Positions 1 to 7,141 are shown, numbered from the stretch's first letter. The stretch is DNA of 8,549 nucleotides from an uncultured Eggerthella sp. (GCA_900547965.1 URJE01000069.1:1-8549); one strand, 5' to 3'. Numbers and translations: made by a program. The notes: a model not told the origin generated them from the sequence alone.

Positions 1-1316
1 GAGCGAACAGGGGCGGCCCGGAGGGCGGCGACGCGGGCAAGGGCGGCGATATCGTGCTTGAAGCCGATTCCCGTGTTTCTTCGCTGATCGACTATCGCTT
101 CAAACATCATTTCAAAGCAACGCGCGGCACCCATGGCAAGGGCTCCAAAATGAACGGCGCCAATGGTGAAGACCTCGTTCTTAAAGTTCCTGTTGGCACT
201 ATCGTGCGTGAATACAACGATGAAACCAAGGAAGTCGGCGAGGTTATCGCCGATCTTACCCATGATGGTGAGCGCATTATTGCCGCTCGTGGCGGCATTG
301 GCGGTCGCGGCAATACCCATTTCGTCACGTCGACGCGTCGTGCTCCTGCTTTTGCAGAGCTCGGTGTTCCCGCAGAAGAGTGCTGGGTCGAGCTTGAGAT
401 GAAGCTCATGGCCGACGCTGCCTTGGTGGGTGTTCCTTCCGCCGGCAAATCTTCGCTTATTGCGCGCATGTCTGCTGCCAAGCCGAAAATCGCCGACTAT
501 CCCTTCACTACGCTTGTGCCTAATTTGGGCGTGGTGAAAGCCGATGAGTACAACTATGTTGTTGCCGATGTACCCGGCCTCATCGAAGGCGCCCACGAAG
601 GAAAGGGCTTGGGTCATGAGTTCCTTCGCCATGTAGAGCGCTGCGCCATCATTCTCCATGTTATCGATCTCACCGGTGGTTACGAAGGTCGCGATCCAGT
701 TGAGGATTACCGCATCATCAACAACGAGCTGAAGGCCTACTTGCCCGAGCTGGCAGAGCGCCCTTGCATCGTGGTGGGCAATAAGGTCGATGCCCCTGGC
801 GTGGAAGATGCCGCTCGTCGCCTCGAAGAAGAGGTGCGCCGCGATTCCATTGAGCGCGCCGGCGGCAATGAATATGCTGAAAGTCCGTTGAATCCCAAGG
901 TGTTCTTCACCAGTGCCGTTACAGGTAAAGGTGTAGATGCCCTGATGAAGGCTACTGGCGCTCGTGTTGCTGAGCTCCGTGAGGCTCAGCGCAAGGCCAT
1001 GGAGGGTCAAGAGCACTTCGACCAGATCTGGCAGCATCGTCGTGATGCAAAAGACAAGAAGTTCAAGGTCACCAAGCTTTCCGAGGGCGTATTTCGTGTT
1101 ACTGGCAAGCAGATCGAGCGCATGGTTATCCAGACCGATTGGGAAAACGACGAGGCAGTTACGTTCTTGCAGCATCGCTTCAAGCGCTTGAAGCTCGATG
1201 AGGCTCTTGAGGCTGCGGGAGCTTGCGATGGCGACGAGATTCGCATTTTGGAATGTGCATTTGAGTTCGAGTCGGCACGTATGCGCGAGGATGATTTCGA
1301 GGGAATGGACATCTAA
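1..1316 (+). CDS. obg: GTPase Obg/CgtA, 5'-truncated by the window edge
   Basis: Ribosome-associated GTPase that acts in assembly of the large ribosomal subunit and in stress control. The reading frame is open from position 3 to the TAA at 1314-1316 (437 visible codons). It opens inside the glycine-rich Obg fold (NRGGPEGGDAGKGGD), so roughly 30 N-terminal residues lie upstream. The GTG at position 54 is an internal valine in that fold, not the start. The G domain shows the P-loop GVPSAGKSS (429-455), the switch I threonines in YPFTTL, DVPG (567-578), NKVD (780-791) and SAVTGKG (912-932). The C-terminal part from about 1060 to 1270 (FKVTKLSEGVFRVTGKQIER onward) matches the OCT domain found in Gram-positive and actinobacterial Obg. 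proB follows after 3 bp. In related genomes rplU and rpmA usually lie upstream, but that is outside this window. The family assignment is secure. Confidence 0.97.
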   Translation, partial: ANRGGPEGGDAGKGGDIVLEADSRVSSLIDYRFKHHFKATRGTHGKGSKMNGANGEDLVLKVPVGTIVREYNDETKEVGEVIADLTHDGERIIAARGGIGGRGNTHFVTSTRRAPAFAELGVPAEECWVELEMKLMADAALVGVPSAGKSSLIARMSAAKPKIADYPFTTLVPNLGVVKADEYNYVVADVPGLIEGAHEGKGLGHEFLRHVERCAIILHVIDLTGGYEGRDPVEDYRIINNELKAYLPELAERPCIVVGNKVDAPGVEDAARRLEEEVRRDSIERAGGNEYAESPLNPKVFFTSAVTGKGVDALMKATGARVAELREAQRKAMEGQEHFDQIWQHRRDAKDKKFKVTKLSEGVFRVTGKQIERMVIQTDWENDEAVTFLQHRFKRLKLDEALEAAGACDGDEIRILECAFEFESARMREDDFEGMDI

Positions 1317-1319
1317 AGC

Positions 1320-2444
1320 ATGAGAAACGGCAAGAAAGTCATAGTAATCAAGATCGGTTCGTCAACCTTGGTAAACGAGCAAGGCAAGCTCGATCGTGCA
1401 TACTTCGACGGCCTTGCCGCTCAGGTCCATGCTTTGCGCCAGATGGGTTGGAGCCCCCTTATCGTTTCCAGCGCAGCAATTGCGTGCGGCTTGGAGGCTT
1501 TGGGTATCGAAGAGCGTCCGGCCGACATGCCTTCGCTTCAGGCGGCAGCTTCAGTAGGACAGAATGCGCTTATGGCAACGTACGCGGAAGCGTTTTCGCG
1601 TTACGATGTGCTCACTTCATGCGTGCTCATCACGCGACATTCCACGGCTCAGCGCAATGCCTACCTGCATGCGCGTGATACCTTGGAGCGTTTGATCGAT
1701 TTCGATGTAGTGCCCATCATCAACGAAAACGATACGGTGTCAGTTGAGCAGATCCGCTTTGGCGACAACGACACGCTTGCGGCTCTTGTATCTTGCCTGG
1801 TGCAGGCCGATATGTGCGTTATCTTCTCCGATATCGAAGGCTTGTATACCGCCAATCCCACCATCGACCCAACGGCAACGCTCATCCCCCTCGTCGAGCG
1901 GATCACCCCAGAACTGATGGCTTCGGCAGGGGGTGTCACATCGAAAGTGGGCAGCGGCGGCATGATCACCAAGATCCGTGCGGCTCGCGTGCTTATGCTT
2001 GCAGGCATCCCCATGGTTATCTGCCATGGACGGCGCCAGGGCAGCTTAATCCAGCTTGCTCATGGTGAATCGGTGGGTACCTATTTCGTTGCTCGCAACA
2101 AAGCGCACGATATTTCTCCACGCAAGCTGTGGATTGCCCTCGGCGATACCGCCAAAGGTGTTTTGGTGGTAGACGATGGGGCGAAGCGCGCTTTGATAGA
2201 TACCGGTTCTTCTCTTTTGTCGGTGGGTATTACCAGTGTGGAGGGCTCGTTCTTCCGTGGGGATATTGTCGATATCAAGGATCAAGAAGGCCATCTGTTT
2301 GCCCGCGGCAGGGTAAACGCTCCCTCTTCTGAGGTGAGTCTTGCTCGGGGTCGCTCCCAAAAGGAAATTCGCGGCAACGAGTTGCTCGTAAATCTGGGCG
2401 ATAAGCCCGCAGTCCATCGCGATGAATTGGTGGTGTTCGAATGA
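1320..2444 (+). CDS. proB: Glutamate 5-kinase (AAK domain plus PUA domain)
   Basis: Phosphorylates L-glutamate to gamma-glutamyl phosphate, the first step of proline synthesis, in the cytoplasm. Length is 374 aa, as expected for the two-domain form. The amino-acid kinase domain (about 5-260) shows IKIGSS with Lys11, the glutamate loop VSSAAIACG (49-57), IINEND (133-138), FGDND (147-151) and KVGSGGMITK (209-218). The C-terminal part (about 268-374, RKLWIALGD onward) is a PUA domain. The ATG at 1320 is the first possible start after the obg stop. The only purine-rich match (GAGGGA, 1299-1304) is 15 nt away, so translation probably depends on coupling to obg. The stop overlaps the proA start (ATGA). 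One oddity is that the glutamate loop has Ala52 where E. coli ProB has Gly51. Feedback inhibition by proline is known for the family but cannot be judged here. Confidence 0.96.
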   Translation: MRNGKKVIVIKIGSSTLVNEQGKLDRAYFDGLAAQVHALRQMGWSPLIVSSAAIACGLEALGIEERPADMPSLQAAASVGQNALMATYAEAFSRYDVLTSCVLITRHSTAQRNAYLHARDTLERLIDFDVVPIINENDTVSVEQIRFGDNDTLAALVSCLVQADMCVIFSDIEGLYTANPTIDPTATLIPLVERITPELMASAGGVTSKVGSGGMITKIRAARVLMLAGIPMVICHGRRQGSLIQLAHGESVGTYFVARNKAHDISPRKLWIALGDTAKGVLVVDDGAKRALIDTGSSLLSVGITSVEGSFFRGDIVDIKDQEGHLFARGRVNAPSSEVSLARGRSQKEIRGNELLVNLGDKPAVHRDELVVFE

Positions 2445-3727
2445 GTGAAGCACAGGTCGCGGCGCAGAGGGCCAAGGTTGCCAGCGCTGCCATGGCGAAA
2501 GCCTCTACCGAGCTGAAGAACAAGGCGTTGTTCGCAATGGCGGCGGCCCTGCGTAAAGACGCTGCGCTTATTTGCGCAGAAAATGCGGTCGATTGCGCTG
2601 AGGCCCGAAAGGCGGGAACGAAAGATTCGCTGATCGATCGTTTGTTCTTGGACGAAGGCCGCATTGAGGGTATGGCGTCGGCTCTTGAAAGCCTAGCTTC
2701 GCTCGATGACCCATCGGGTAAGGTTTTGGAGCAGCGAACGCTTGAAAACGGTTTGCTTATCCGCAAGGTTTCCGTGCCGTTGGGCGTGGTTGCTATGGTG
2801 TATGAGGCGCGCCCCAATGTAACCGCCGATGCTGCGGGTATTTGCGTAAAGTCGGGCAATGCCTGCGTGCTGCGTGGCGGCTCTATGGCGGTTCACTCTA
2901 ATCTGGCAATTGCGCAGGTTCTGCGCGTTGCCATCGAAAGCGTTGGCTTGCCTGCAGATGCGGTAGTTGCCATCGAGTCAACCGACCGCGCGGAAACCGA
3001 TACCCTGTTGCGTCTTCGAGGCTTGGTCGACGTGCTTATTCCCCGCGGTGGCGCTGGACTTATTCAGCATTGCGTGGAGCATGCAACAGTGCCGGTTATC
3101 GAAACGGGTGTAGGAAACTGCCATGTCTATGTGCATGAATCGGCCGATTTTGCTATGGCGCGAAAGATAATCCTGAATGCAAAAACCCAGCGTACTGGCG
3201 TATGCAACGCATGCGAATCGGTTTTGGTCGATGTTTCCATTGCTCAGGAATTCCTTCCGGGCTTGTTGGTCGATCTGGCTCAGGCAAACGTATTGATTCA
3301 TGGCGACGAAGCGGTTCGTGCGGCAGTTCAGGCAACCATTGCCGAAGGCCATGCCGAGCTCCCCCGGTTCTTCGTTGATGCCACCGAAGAAGATTGGGGC
3401 CGCGAGTACTTGGCCCTAGAAATCAGCATCCATGTTGTTGATGGCGGGGTGGATGATGCCGTTGCCCATATCAACCGCTATGGCACCAATCACTCTGAGT
3501 GCATTGTCGCCTCTAGCGAAGAGGCCATTAAGGACTTCCAGCAGGGAGTCGATGCTGCTGCGGTGTACGCCAATGCTTCTACGCGCTTTACCGACGGCGG
3601 GGAATTCGGCCTCGGTGCGGAAATAGGCATCTCAACCCAGAAGCTGCACGTGCGTGGTCCGTTTGCCCTGGAGGCGCTTACCAGCATGAAATACCTGGTG
3701 AATGGAACAGGCCAGGTAAGGGAATAG
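2441..3727 (+). CDS. proA: Gamma-glutamyl phosphate reductase
   Basis: NADPH-dependent reduction of gamma-glutamyl phosphate to glutamate 5-semialdehyde, the second step of proline synthesis. Length is 428 aa, close to the family norm. Family signatures include EARPNVTADAAGICVKSGN and the loop VLRGGSMA near the substrate site, then IPRGGAGLIQH and VIETGVGNCHVYVHE. The catalytic cysteine is Cys255 (codon 3203-3205) within QRTGVCNACES; most homologues read RPGVCN here. Near the C-terminus are INRYGTNHSE and FTDGGEFGLGAEIGIS. The ATG overlaps the proB stop by 4 bp with only a weak GGTGG-like sequence upstream, which suggests translational coupling so that kinase and reductase are made together. 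The unstable phosphate intermediate makes co-expression sensible. nadD starts 1 bp after the stop. The third enzyme, ProC, is not in this window. Confidence 0.97.
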   Translation: MSEAQVAAQRAKVASAAMAKASTELKNKALFAMAAALRKDAALICAENAVDCAEARKAGTKDSLIDRLFLDEGRIEGMASALESLASLDDPSGKVLEQRTLENGLLIRKVSVPLGVVAMVYEARPNVTADAAGICVKSGNACVLRGGSMAVHSNLAIAQVLRVAIESVGLPADAVVAIESTDRAETDTLLRLRGLVDVLIPRGGAGLIQHCVEHATVPVIETGVGNCHVYVHESADFAMARKIILNAKTQRTGVCNACESVLVDVSIAQEFLPGLLVDLAQANVLIHGDEAVRAAVQATIAEGHAELPRFFVDATEEDWGREYLALEISIHVVDGGVDDAVAHINRYGTNHSECIVASSEEAIKDFQQGVDAAAVYANASTRFTDGGEFGLGAEIGISTQKLHVRGPFALEALTSMKYLVNGTGQVRE

Positions 3728-3728
3728 T

Positions 3729-4460
3729 ATGAGCGCTATCGATGTTATCGAAACCGTGCGCAAAATGCGTGCGCGGGAAGCGGGCTATAAGGAGCCGCTT
3801 ATCTGCGAACGCTTCGATGATTTTGGCAAAGACGGCAAGCCGTGCCGTTTAGGCATCATGGGTGGCACCTTCGATCCTATCCATAACGGGCATTTGGCCT
3901 GCGCCGAGCAGGCGCGAGAAGATCTGGGCCTCGATGTTATCCTGTTCATTCCCACAGGGAATCCGGTCTTCAAGCGTGGGCAGCGAATTGCTCCTGCAAG
4001 CGATCGCTTGGCCATGTGTCGCGCCGCCATTGCCGATAATCCGTATTTCGATGTGAGTGACATCGAAATAGTGCGTGGCGGCGATACCTATACCATCGAT
4101 ACCCTTCGTACGCTTCGTAGTCATTTTCCGTCCAATGTCGAGCTGTATTTTTTGGCGGGAGCCGATGCAATAGCAACAGTCTCGAAGTGGCGAGGCTCGG
4201 ACGAAATGGGATCCCTCGCGAAATTCGTAGGGGTCGATCGTCCAGGGTATGAGCTTTCCGATGAAAAGCGCGCGCAGATTGTGGCGGCAGCGAAAGGCAT
4301 CTCTATTTCTTTCGTTACCATTGAGGCGCTGGAAATATCATCAAGTGAACTGCGTCGTCGTCTGGCGGAAGGAAAATCAATCCGCTATCTTACGCCGCAG
4401 GTCGTAGTTGATCATGTGATGGAGCACGAGTTCTATCGTGAGGGAGCAAACAATGGCTAA
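3729..4460 (+). CDS. nadD: Nicotinate-nucleotide adenylyltransferase with N-terminal extension
   Basis: Transfers AMP from ATP to nicotinate mononucleotide, giving deamido-NAD in NAD synthesis. Length is 243 aa. The nucleotidyltransferase core starts near residue 41 with GIMGGTFDPIHNGHL (43-56), which holds the (H/T)xGH motif. The second ATP-binding motif appears as ISSSELRRR (203-211). Residues 1-40, ahead of the first beta strand, form a charged extension with no recognised domain. Typical NadD proteins start only a few residues before the GGTFDP motif. The ATG at 3729 has a GGTAAGGGA-type ribosome site ending about 5 nt upstream and sits 1 bp after proA. Met13 (3765) is an alternative start that would shorten the extension. 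The 3' end overlaps yqeK by 8 bp. A nadD-yqeK-rsfS order is also known in Bacillus as yqeJ-yqeK-yqeL. Confidence 0.95.
   Translation: MSAIDVIETVRKMRAREAGYKEPLICERFDDFGKDGKPCRLGIMGGTFDPIHNGHLACAEQAREDLGLDVILFIPTGNPVFKRGQRIAPASDRLAMCRAAIADNPYFDVSDIEIVRGGDTYTIDTLRTLRSHFPSNVELYFLAGADAIATVSKWRGSDEMGSLAKFVGVDRPGYELSDEKRAQIVAAAKGISISFVTIEALEISSSELRRRLAEGKSIRYLTPQVVVDHVMEHEFYREGANNG
4441..4446 (+). promoter_or_regulatory. Ribosome binding site that fixes the yqeK start
   Basis: AGGGAG lies 6 nt before the ATG at 4453, inside the last codons of nadD. It favours this ATG over the in-frame GTG at 4438, which lies before the site. Confidence 0.75.
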
Positions 4461-5151
4461 GGGAAAAAAGAGGGCGCAGGTGGCCGAGCCTACCAGAGAA
4501 GAGCTCTCGGAGTTTGCCTATCAGCCAACCGGAGCTGAAGGCTTCGACACGGAAAAGCCGTTTGGCTCGCAGTCGTACAAGCATATGAAGGGCTTGCTCA
4601 TGCAGCGCGTGAATCCTTCTCGGTATGTGCACAGCATATCGGTAGCGAAAACAGCTCGAAAACTTGCACGTGCTTATGGCTACGATAGCCACGTTGCTCG
4701 CATGGCTGGCCTGTTGCACGATTGGGACAAGGCGCTTCTTCCCGCCCAATTGCAACAGCGCATTTCGGACTTCGATTTGAACGTAAGTCCCGATGTGGTA
4801 AATGGCATGCCTTGGGTATTGCATGGGCCTACGGCGGCGGCGGCGCTGCGGCGTGATTTCCCCAGTTTTGGGGAAGAGGTGTTTCAGGCGATTGACAGGC
4901 ATACCGTTGGCGCTCCAGACATGGGGCCCCTTGATATGATTGTGTTTGTGGCTGACAAAATCGAGCCCACGCATGATGTTGCCGAATACAAGCGTCTGTA
5001 TAAGCAAATTGGCATCATGAGCTTAGAAGAGCTGTTCTATGCGGTGCTGAAGGAAGGCATGTCCTATTTGGTTCGTGCCGGCAAGCCCATCAGTTATGAT
5101 TCTGTTACGGTTTGGAACTGGTACAACGGTGCCAAGCCTCAAGAAAAATAA
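4453..5151 (+). CDS. yqeK: HD-domain hydrolase of the YqeK family, probable symmetrical Ap4A hydrolase
   Basis: YqeK proteins are HD-domain metal-dependent enzymes that split diadenosine tetraphosphate symmetrically into two ADP. Length is 232 aa from the ATG at 4453. The metal and active-site set is complete: His60 in RYVHSISVA, His89-Asp90 in GLLHDWDK, His124 in VLHGPTAA, His150 in AIDRHTVG, and Asp168 in FVADKIEP. The pair HTVG and ADKIEP is characteristic of YqeK among HD proteins. About 45 residues before the domain, rich in Lys, Arg and Glu, exceed the usual start of the family and have no recognised fold. The motif after HD reads WDK, where homologues usually have xAK. There is no signal peptide or membrane segment. 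The gene overlaps nadD by 8 bp, and rsfS follows after 12 bp. Family identity is strong; the substrate is inferred from the family. Confidence 0.92.
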   Translation: MAKGKKRAQVAEPTREELSEFAYQPTGAEGFDTEKPFGSQSYKHMKGLLMQRVNPSRYVHSISVAKTARKLARAYGYDSHVARMAGLLHDWDKALLPAQLQQRISDFDLNVSPDVVNGMPWVLHGPTAAAALRRDFPSFGEEVFQAIDRHTVGAPDMGPLDMIVFVADKIEPTHDVAEYKRLYKQIGIMSLEELFYAVLKEGMSYLVRAGKPISYDSVTVWNWYNGAKPQEK

Positions 5152-5156
5152 AGGAG
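5151..5156 (+). promoter_or_regulatory. Ribosome binding site for the GTG start of rsfS
   Basis: AAGGAG, overlapping the last base of the yqeK stop codon, lies 7 nt before the GTG at 5164. It is a near-ideal site and supports the non-ATG start. Confidence 0.8.
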
Positions 5157-5163
5157 AAAATAA

Positions 5164-5595
5164 GTGGAAGAAACATCTTCTCGTGAATGCGCGCTGATTG
5201 CTGCACGTGCGGCAGATGAGCGCAAGGCAACCGACATCATGGTCATCAAGGTTGGCGATCTGGTGGATGTCACCGATTATTTCGTTATTGCGACGGGCGC
5301 CAATACCCCTCAGGTTGAGGCTATCCTCGACAGCATCGAGGAAAAAGTACGTATCGAAGGCGGCGTGAAGCCCATTTCCCGCGAGCAGACCAACGATCAT
5401 TCTTGGGAGCTTCTCGATTACGGCGAATTCGTAGTAGATGTGTTCCAGCCCGAATCCCGTGATTTCTATCGCCTGGAAACCTTATGGGGTGACGCACCCA
5501 TTATCGACATTGCCGAAGCGGGCATCGAGCATCCCGAGTACAGCGAGCGCATCGCCAAGCTTGTTGGGCATGTCGAAGAAGCTAGGGCGAATTAA
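5164..5595 (+). CDS. rsfS: Ribosomal silencing factor RsfS (Iojap/DUF143 family)
   Basis: Binds ribosomal protein uL14 on the large subunit and blocks joining of the small subunit, lowering translation under starvation. Length is 143 aa, starting with GTG preceded by a strong AAGGAG. The Iojap signature is present: ATDIMVIKV and TDYFVIATG in the N-terminal half, then WELLDYGEFVVDVF (81-94) and the C-terminal signature RDFYRLETLWGDAP (99-112). The position usually occupied by histidine in the VVHVF-like strand is Asp92 here. The last 30 residues are acidic and helical in character. It is the last gene of the obg-proBA-nadD-yqeK operon; a strong hairpin terminator lies 60 bp downstream. The linkage of obg and rsfS puts two large-subunit factors on one transcript. 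Confidence 0.94.
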   Translation: MEETSSRECALIAARAADERKATDIMVIKVGDLVDVTDYFVIATGANTPQVEAILDSIEEKVRIEGGVKPISREQTNDHSWELLDYGEFVVDVFQPESRDFYRLETLWGDAPIIDIAEAGIEHPEYSERIAKLVGHVEEARAN

Positions 5596-5655
5596 AAACC
5601 CGGGGATGCGCTAGTAAATCAACGACCAGCGTTCTGACGAGTGCGGGAGAATCGA

Positions 5656-5702
5656 AAGGCCCATGGGGCTGGCATTTGTGCCGCCCCATGGGCCTTATTT
5701 TC
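5656..5702. terminator. Strong hairpin terminator between convergent genes
   Basis: A 13-bp perfect stem pairs 5656-5668 (AAGGCCCATGGGG) with 5684-5696. It is extended by a C-G pair and then, after one bulged T, by GGCA (5671-5674) with TGCC (5679-5682), closing a four-base TTTG loop. On the + strand the stem runs into TTATTTTC, which suits intrinsic termination of the rsfS operon. On the - strand it is followed by a weaker TTTCGATTCTC run and may also stop the methyltransferase transcript coming from the other side. Apart from this hairpin, I see no gene or motif in 5596-5727. Confidence 0.85.
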
Positions 5703-5727
5703 TGCGCTGACAGGACGTCACGTAGCA

Positions 5728-7068
5728 CTATCGCGTTTCGTGAGATGTATGCCGTCCGGAAGAGCGGCGCAATATGCTCACTGTTTCTACATGGAAGGTT
5801 TGGGGGAACAGGTCTACCGGTGTTGCACGTACTAACTCGTAGCCTGCTTCGGCAAAACGGGCTATGTCGCGCGCCCAGGTGGCGGGATCGCAGCTGACGT
5901 AGGCTACCCGTTCGGCTTTCGATGCAGCGATGCTTTCGGTAACGCCCTTGGCGAGGCCTGCACGGGGCGGGTCTACCACAAGGGCGTCAAGGTGCCCCAG
6001 GGTGGGCAGCTCACGGGCGCTGTCGCCTCCGATAACCTCGATTTCGCCATCTATTCCTTCCATGTTGCGGCGAAGATCGCGTACGGAAGAAGCCGCAGAT
6101 TCGACGGCGAACACATAGTCGGCGCGTTGAGCAAGCGGCAACGTGAATGTGCCTGCACCGCAATACAGGTCGGCAACCACCGAAGAAGGACCGACTTCCA
6201 GGCCATCGAGCACCAGCTGGATCATCTTTTCCGCTTGGGCGGTGTTCACCTGGAAGAAGCTTGGGGCGCTGATGCGGTAGGTGTTTCCTGCCAGCTCTTC
6301 GCTCCAGTGCCCCTTTCCGTACAGTGCTTCGACCTTTTTGATCTTGCGGGCTTTCCCGGGGTCGGCGATTACGCGCACAATGCTGGTGCATTTCAGGGCA
6401 CTGGAAAGGGTGTTAGCCGCGGCTTTTCGGGGGAAGGCAGAGGGGTTGGTCCAGAGCGCAATTTCGGTGTCTTTGGTTCGCACACTGCGGCGTACGCCGA
6501 TGCGGAAAATCCCTAGATCGTCGTGACCCTGAAGGTAGGAAAGGGCTCCGCGCAGCGCCCCCGGTGCCTTCTCGATGCCCTTGGCGGCTAAAAGACAGGT
6601 TTTCGGTGCGGCGGCAAGCTTGCCTCCTCGCTCGTGGAAGCCGAGCATGAACAGCCCGCGTTCGTCGCGTCCGCCTGCAAGCTCAAGCTTATTGCGGTAT
6701 CCCAGCTGGCGTTTTGACCCCACGCATTCTCCCACCAGCTCTTCCGCACGATCTTTGGGAATGCCGCCGATTTTCGAGAGTTGGCTTACTACGCTAGCGC
6801 GCTTAGCCTGCAATTGGGATTCGTAAGACAGGTGCATCCAGGGGCATCCGCCGCATACGGCGGGCAAGGGGCAGGGCGCCTCAACGCGGGTGGATCCCTT
6901 TTCGTAGAATTCGGTAATGGTCCCTTCGCGGAAGCCCTTGGTTTCACGGGTGATTTCGACTTCGACCACGTCACCCGGTGCGCCGCCGGCGACGAACATC
7001 ACTTTACCGTCATCGGCGCGTCCAACCGCGCCTGCTCCATAGGTCATACCGGTGATCTCGATGCGCAT
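5728..7068 (-). CDS. rlmD: RNA m5U methyltransferase of the TrmA/RlmD (RumA) superfamily
   Basis: SAM-dependent C5 methylation of a uridine in RNA, by family most likely 23S rRNA. Length is 446 aa from the ATG at 7068. An N-terminal TRAM-type RNA-binding domain (about 1-60, MRIEITGMTYGAGAVGR) is followed by a likely 4Fe-4S set: Cys66, Cys72 and Cys75 in CPLPAVCGGC, plus Cys158 in APKTC. The methyltransferase part has FFQVN (271-275), DLYCGAGTFTLP (300-311), DPPRAG (366-371), the nucleophile Cys393 in SCDPAT, and the general base Glu428 in HVE. The frame stays open 23 codons further upstream, but that part overlaps the AT-rich promoter region. AAAGGA about 10 nt before the ATG at 7068 supports the shorter form. 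The exact target (U1939, U747 or both in E. coli numbering) cannot be told from sequence, so the symbol is a family-level name. The gene is convergent with rsfS and divergent from the tRNA. Confidence 0.93.
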   Translation of the reverse strand: MRIEITGMTYGAGAVGRADDGKVMFVAGGAPGDVVEVEITRETKGFREGTITEFYEKGSTRVEAPCPLPAVCGGCPWMHLSYESQLQAKRASVVSQLSKIGGIPKDRAEELVGECVGSKRQLGYRNKLELAGGRDERGLFMLGFHERGGKLAAAPKTCLLAAKGIEKAPGALRGALSYLQGHDDLGIFRIGVRRSVRTKDTEIALWTNPSAFPRKAAANTLSSALKCTSIVRVIADPGKARKIKKVEALYGKGHWSEELAGNTYRISAPSFFQVNTAQAEKMIQLVLDGLEVGPSSVVADLYCGAGTFTLPLAQRADYVFAVESAASSVRDLRRNMEGIDGEIEVIGGDSARELPTLGHLDALVVDPPRAGLAKGVTESIAASKAERVAYVSCDPATWARDIARFAEAGYELVRATPVDLFPQTFHVETVSILRRSSGRHTSHETR

Positions 7069-7123
7069 TATGGTCTCATCCTTTGGTTTTCGTGGGGAAA
7101 TAAGAATGTTGTAAATCATAACG

Positions 7124-7129
7124 TATAAT
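7124..7129 (+). promoter_or_regulatory. Probable -10 box of the tRNA-Arg promoter
   Basis: A perfect TATAAT ends 12 nt before the mature tRNA 5' end, so transcription would start around 7136-7137 with a leader of about 5 nt. The -35 hexamer at the expected distance (about 7101-7106, TAAGAA) is poor. The region 7100-7133 is clearly AT-rich against its surroundings and must also hold the - strand promoter of the methyltransferase. On that strand only weak -10-like sequences such as TATGAT (7120-7115) are visible. Confidence 0.55.
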
Positions 7130-7141
7130 ATGAGCACTTGG

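Noticed and set aside
54..56. GTG as a possible start of obg
   Set aside because: The frame is open upstream and encodes the conserved glycine-rich Obg segment before it, so this is an internal valine.
2275..2859. Long - strand open frame of 194 codons across the proB-proA junction
   Set aside because: Both genes on the + strand have complete family motifs here; the Ser/Ala-rich antisense product looks like a codon-bias artefact.
4438..4440. GTG as the start of yqeK
   Set aside because: A good AGGGAG lies after it and at the right distance from the ATG at 4453.
4390..5007. Long - strand open frame of 205 codons opposite yqeK
   Set aside because: It is antisense to a gene with full HD-domain motifs and shows no recognisable domain of its own.
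5600..5605. CCCGGG palindrome just after rsfS
   Set aside because: A six-base palindrome with no flanking structure; expected by chance at this base composition.
5992..6516. + strand open frame of 174 codons inside the methyltransferase gene
   Set aside because: It is opposite the catalytic domain of the methyltransferase and has no motif or ribosome site.
7069..7137. Longer N-terminus (23 codons) for the - strand methyltransferase
   Set aside because: The segment overlaps the AT-rich promoter region, has no family similarity, and a ribosome site precedes the ATG at 7068.
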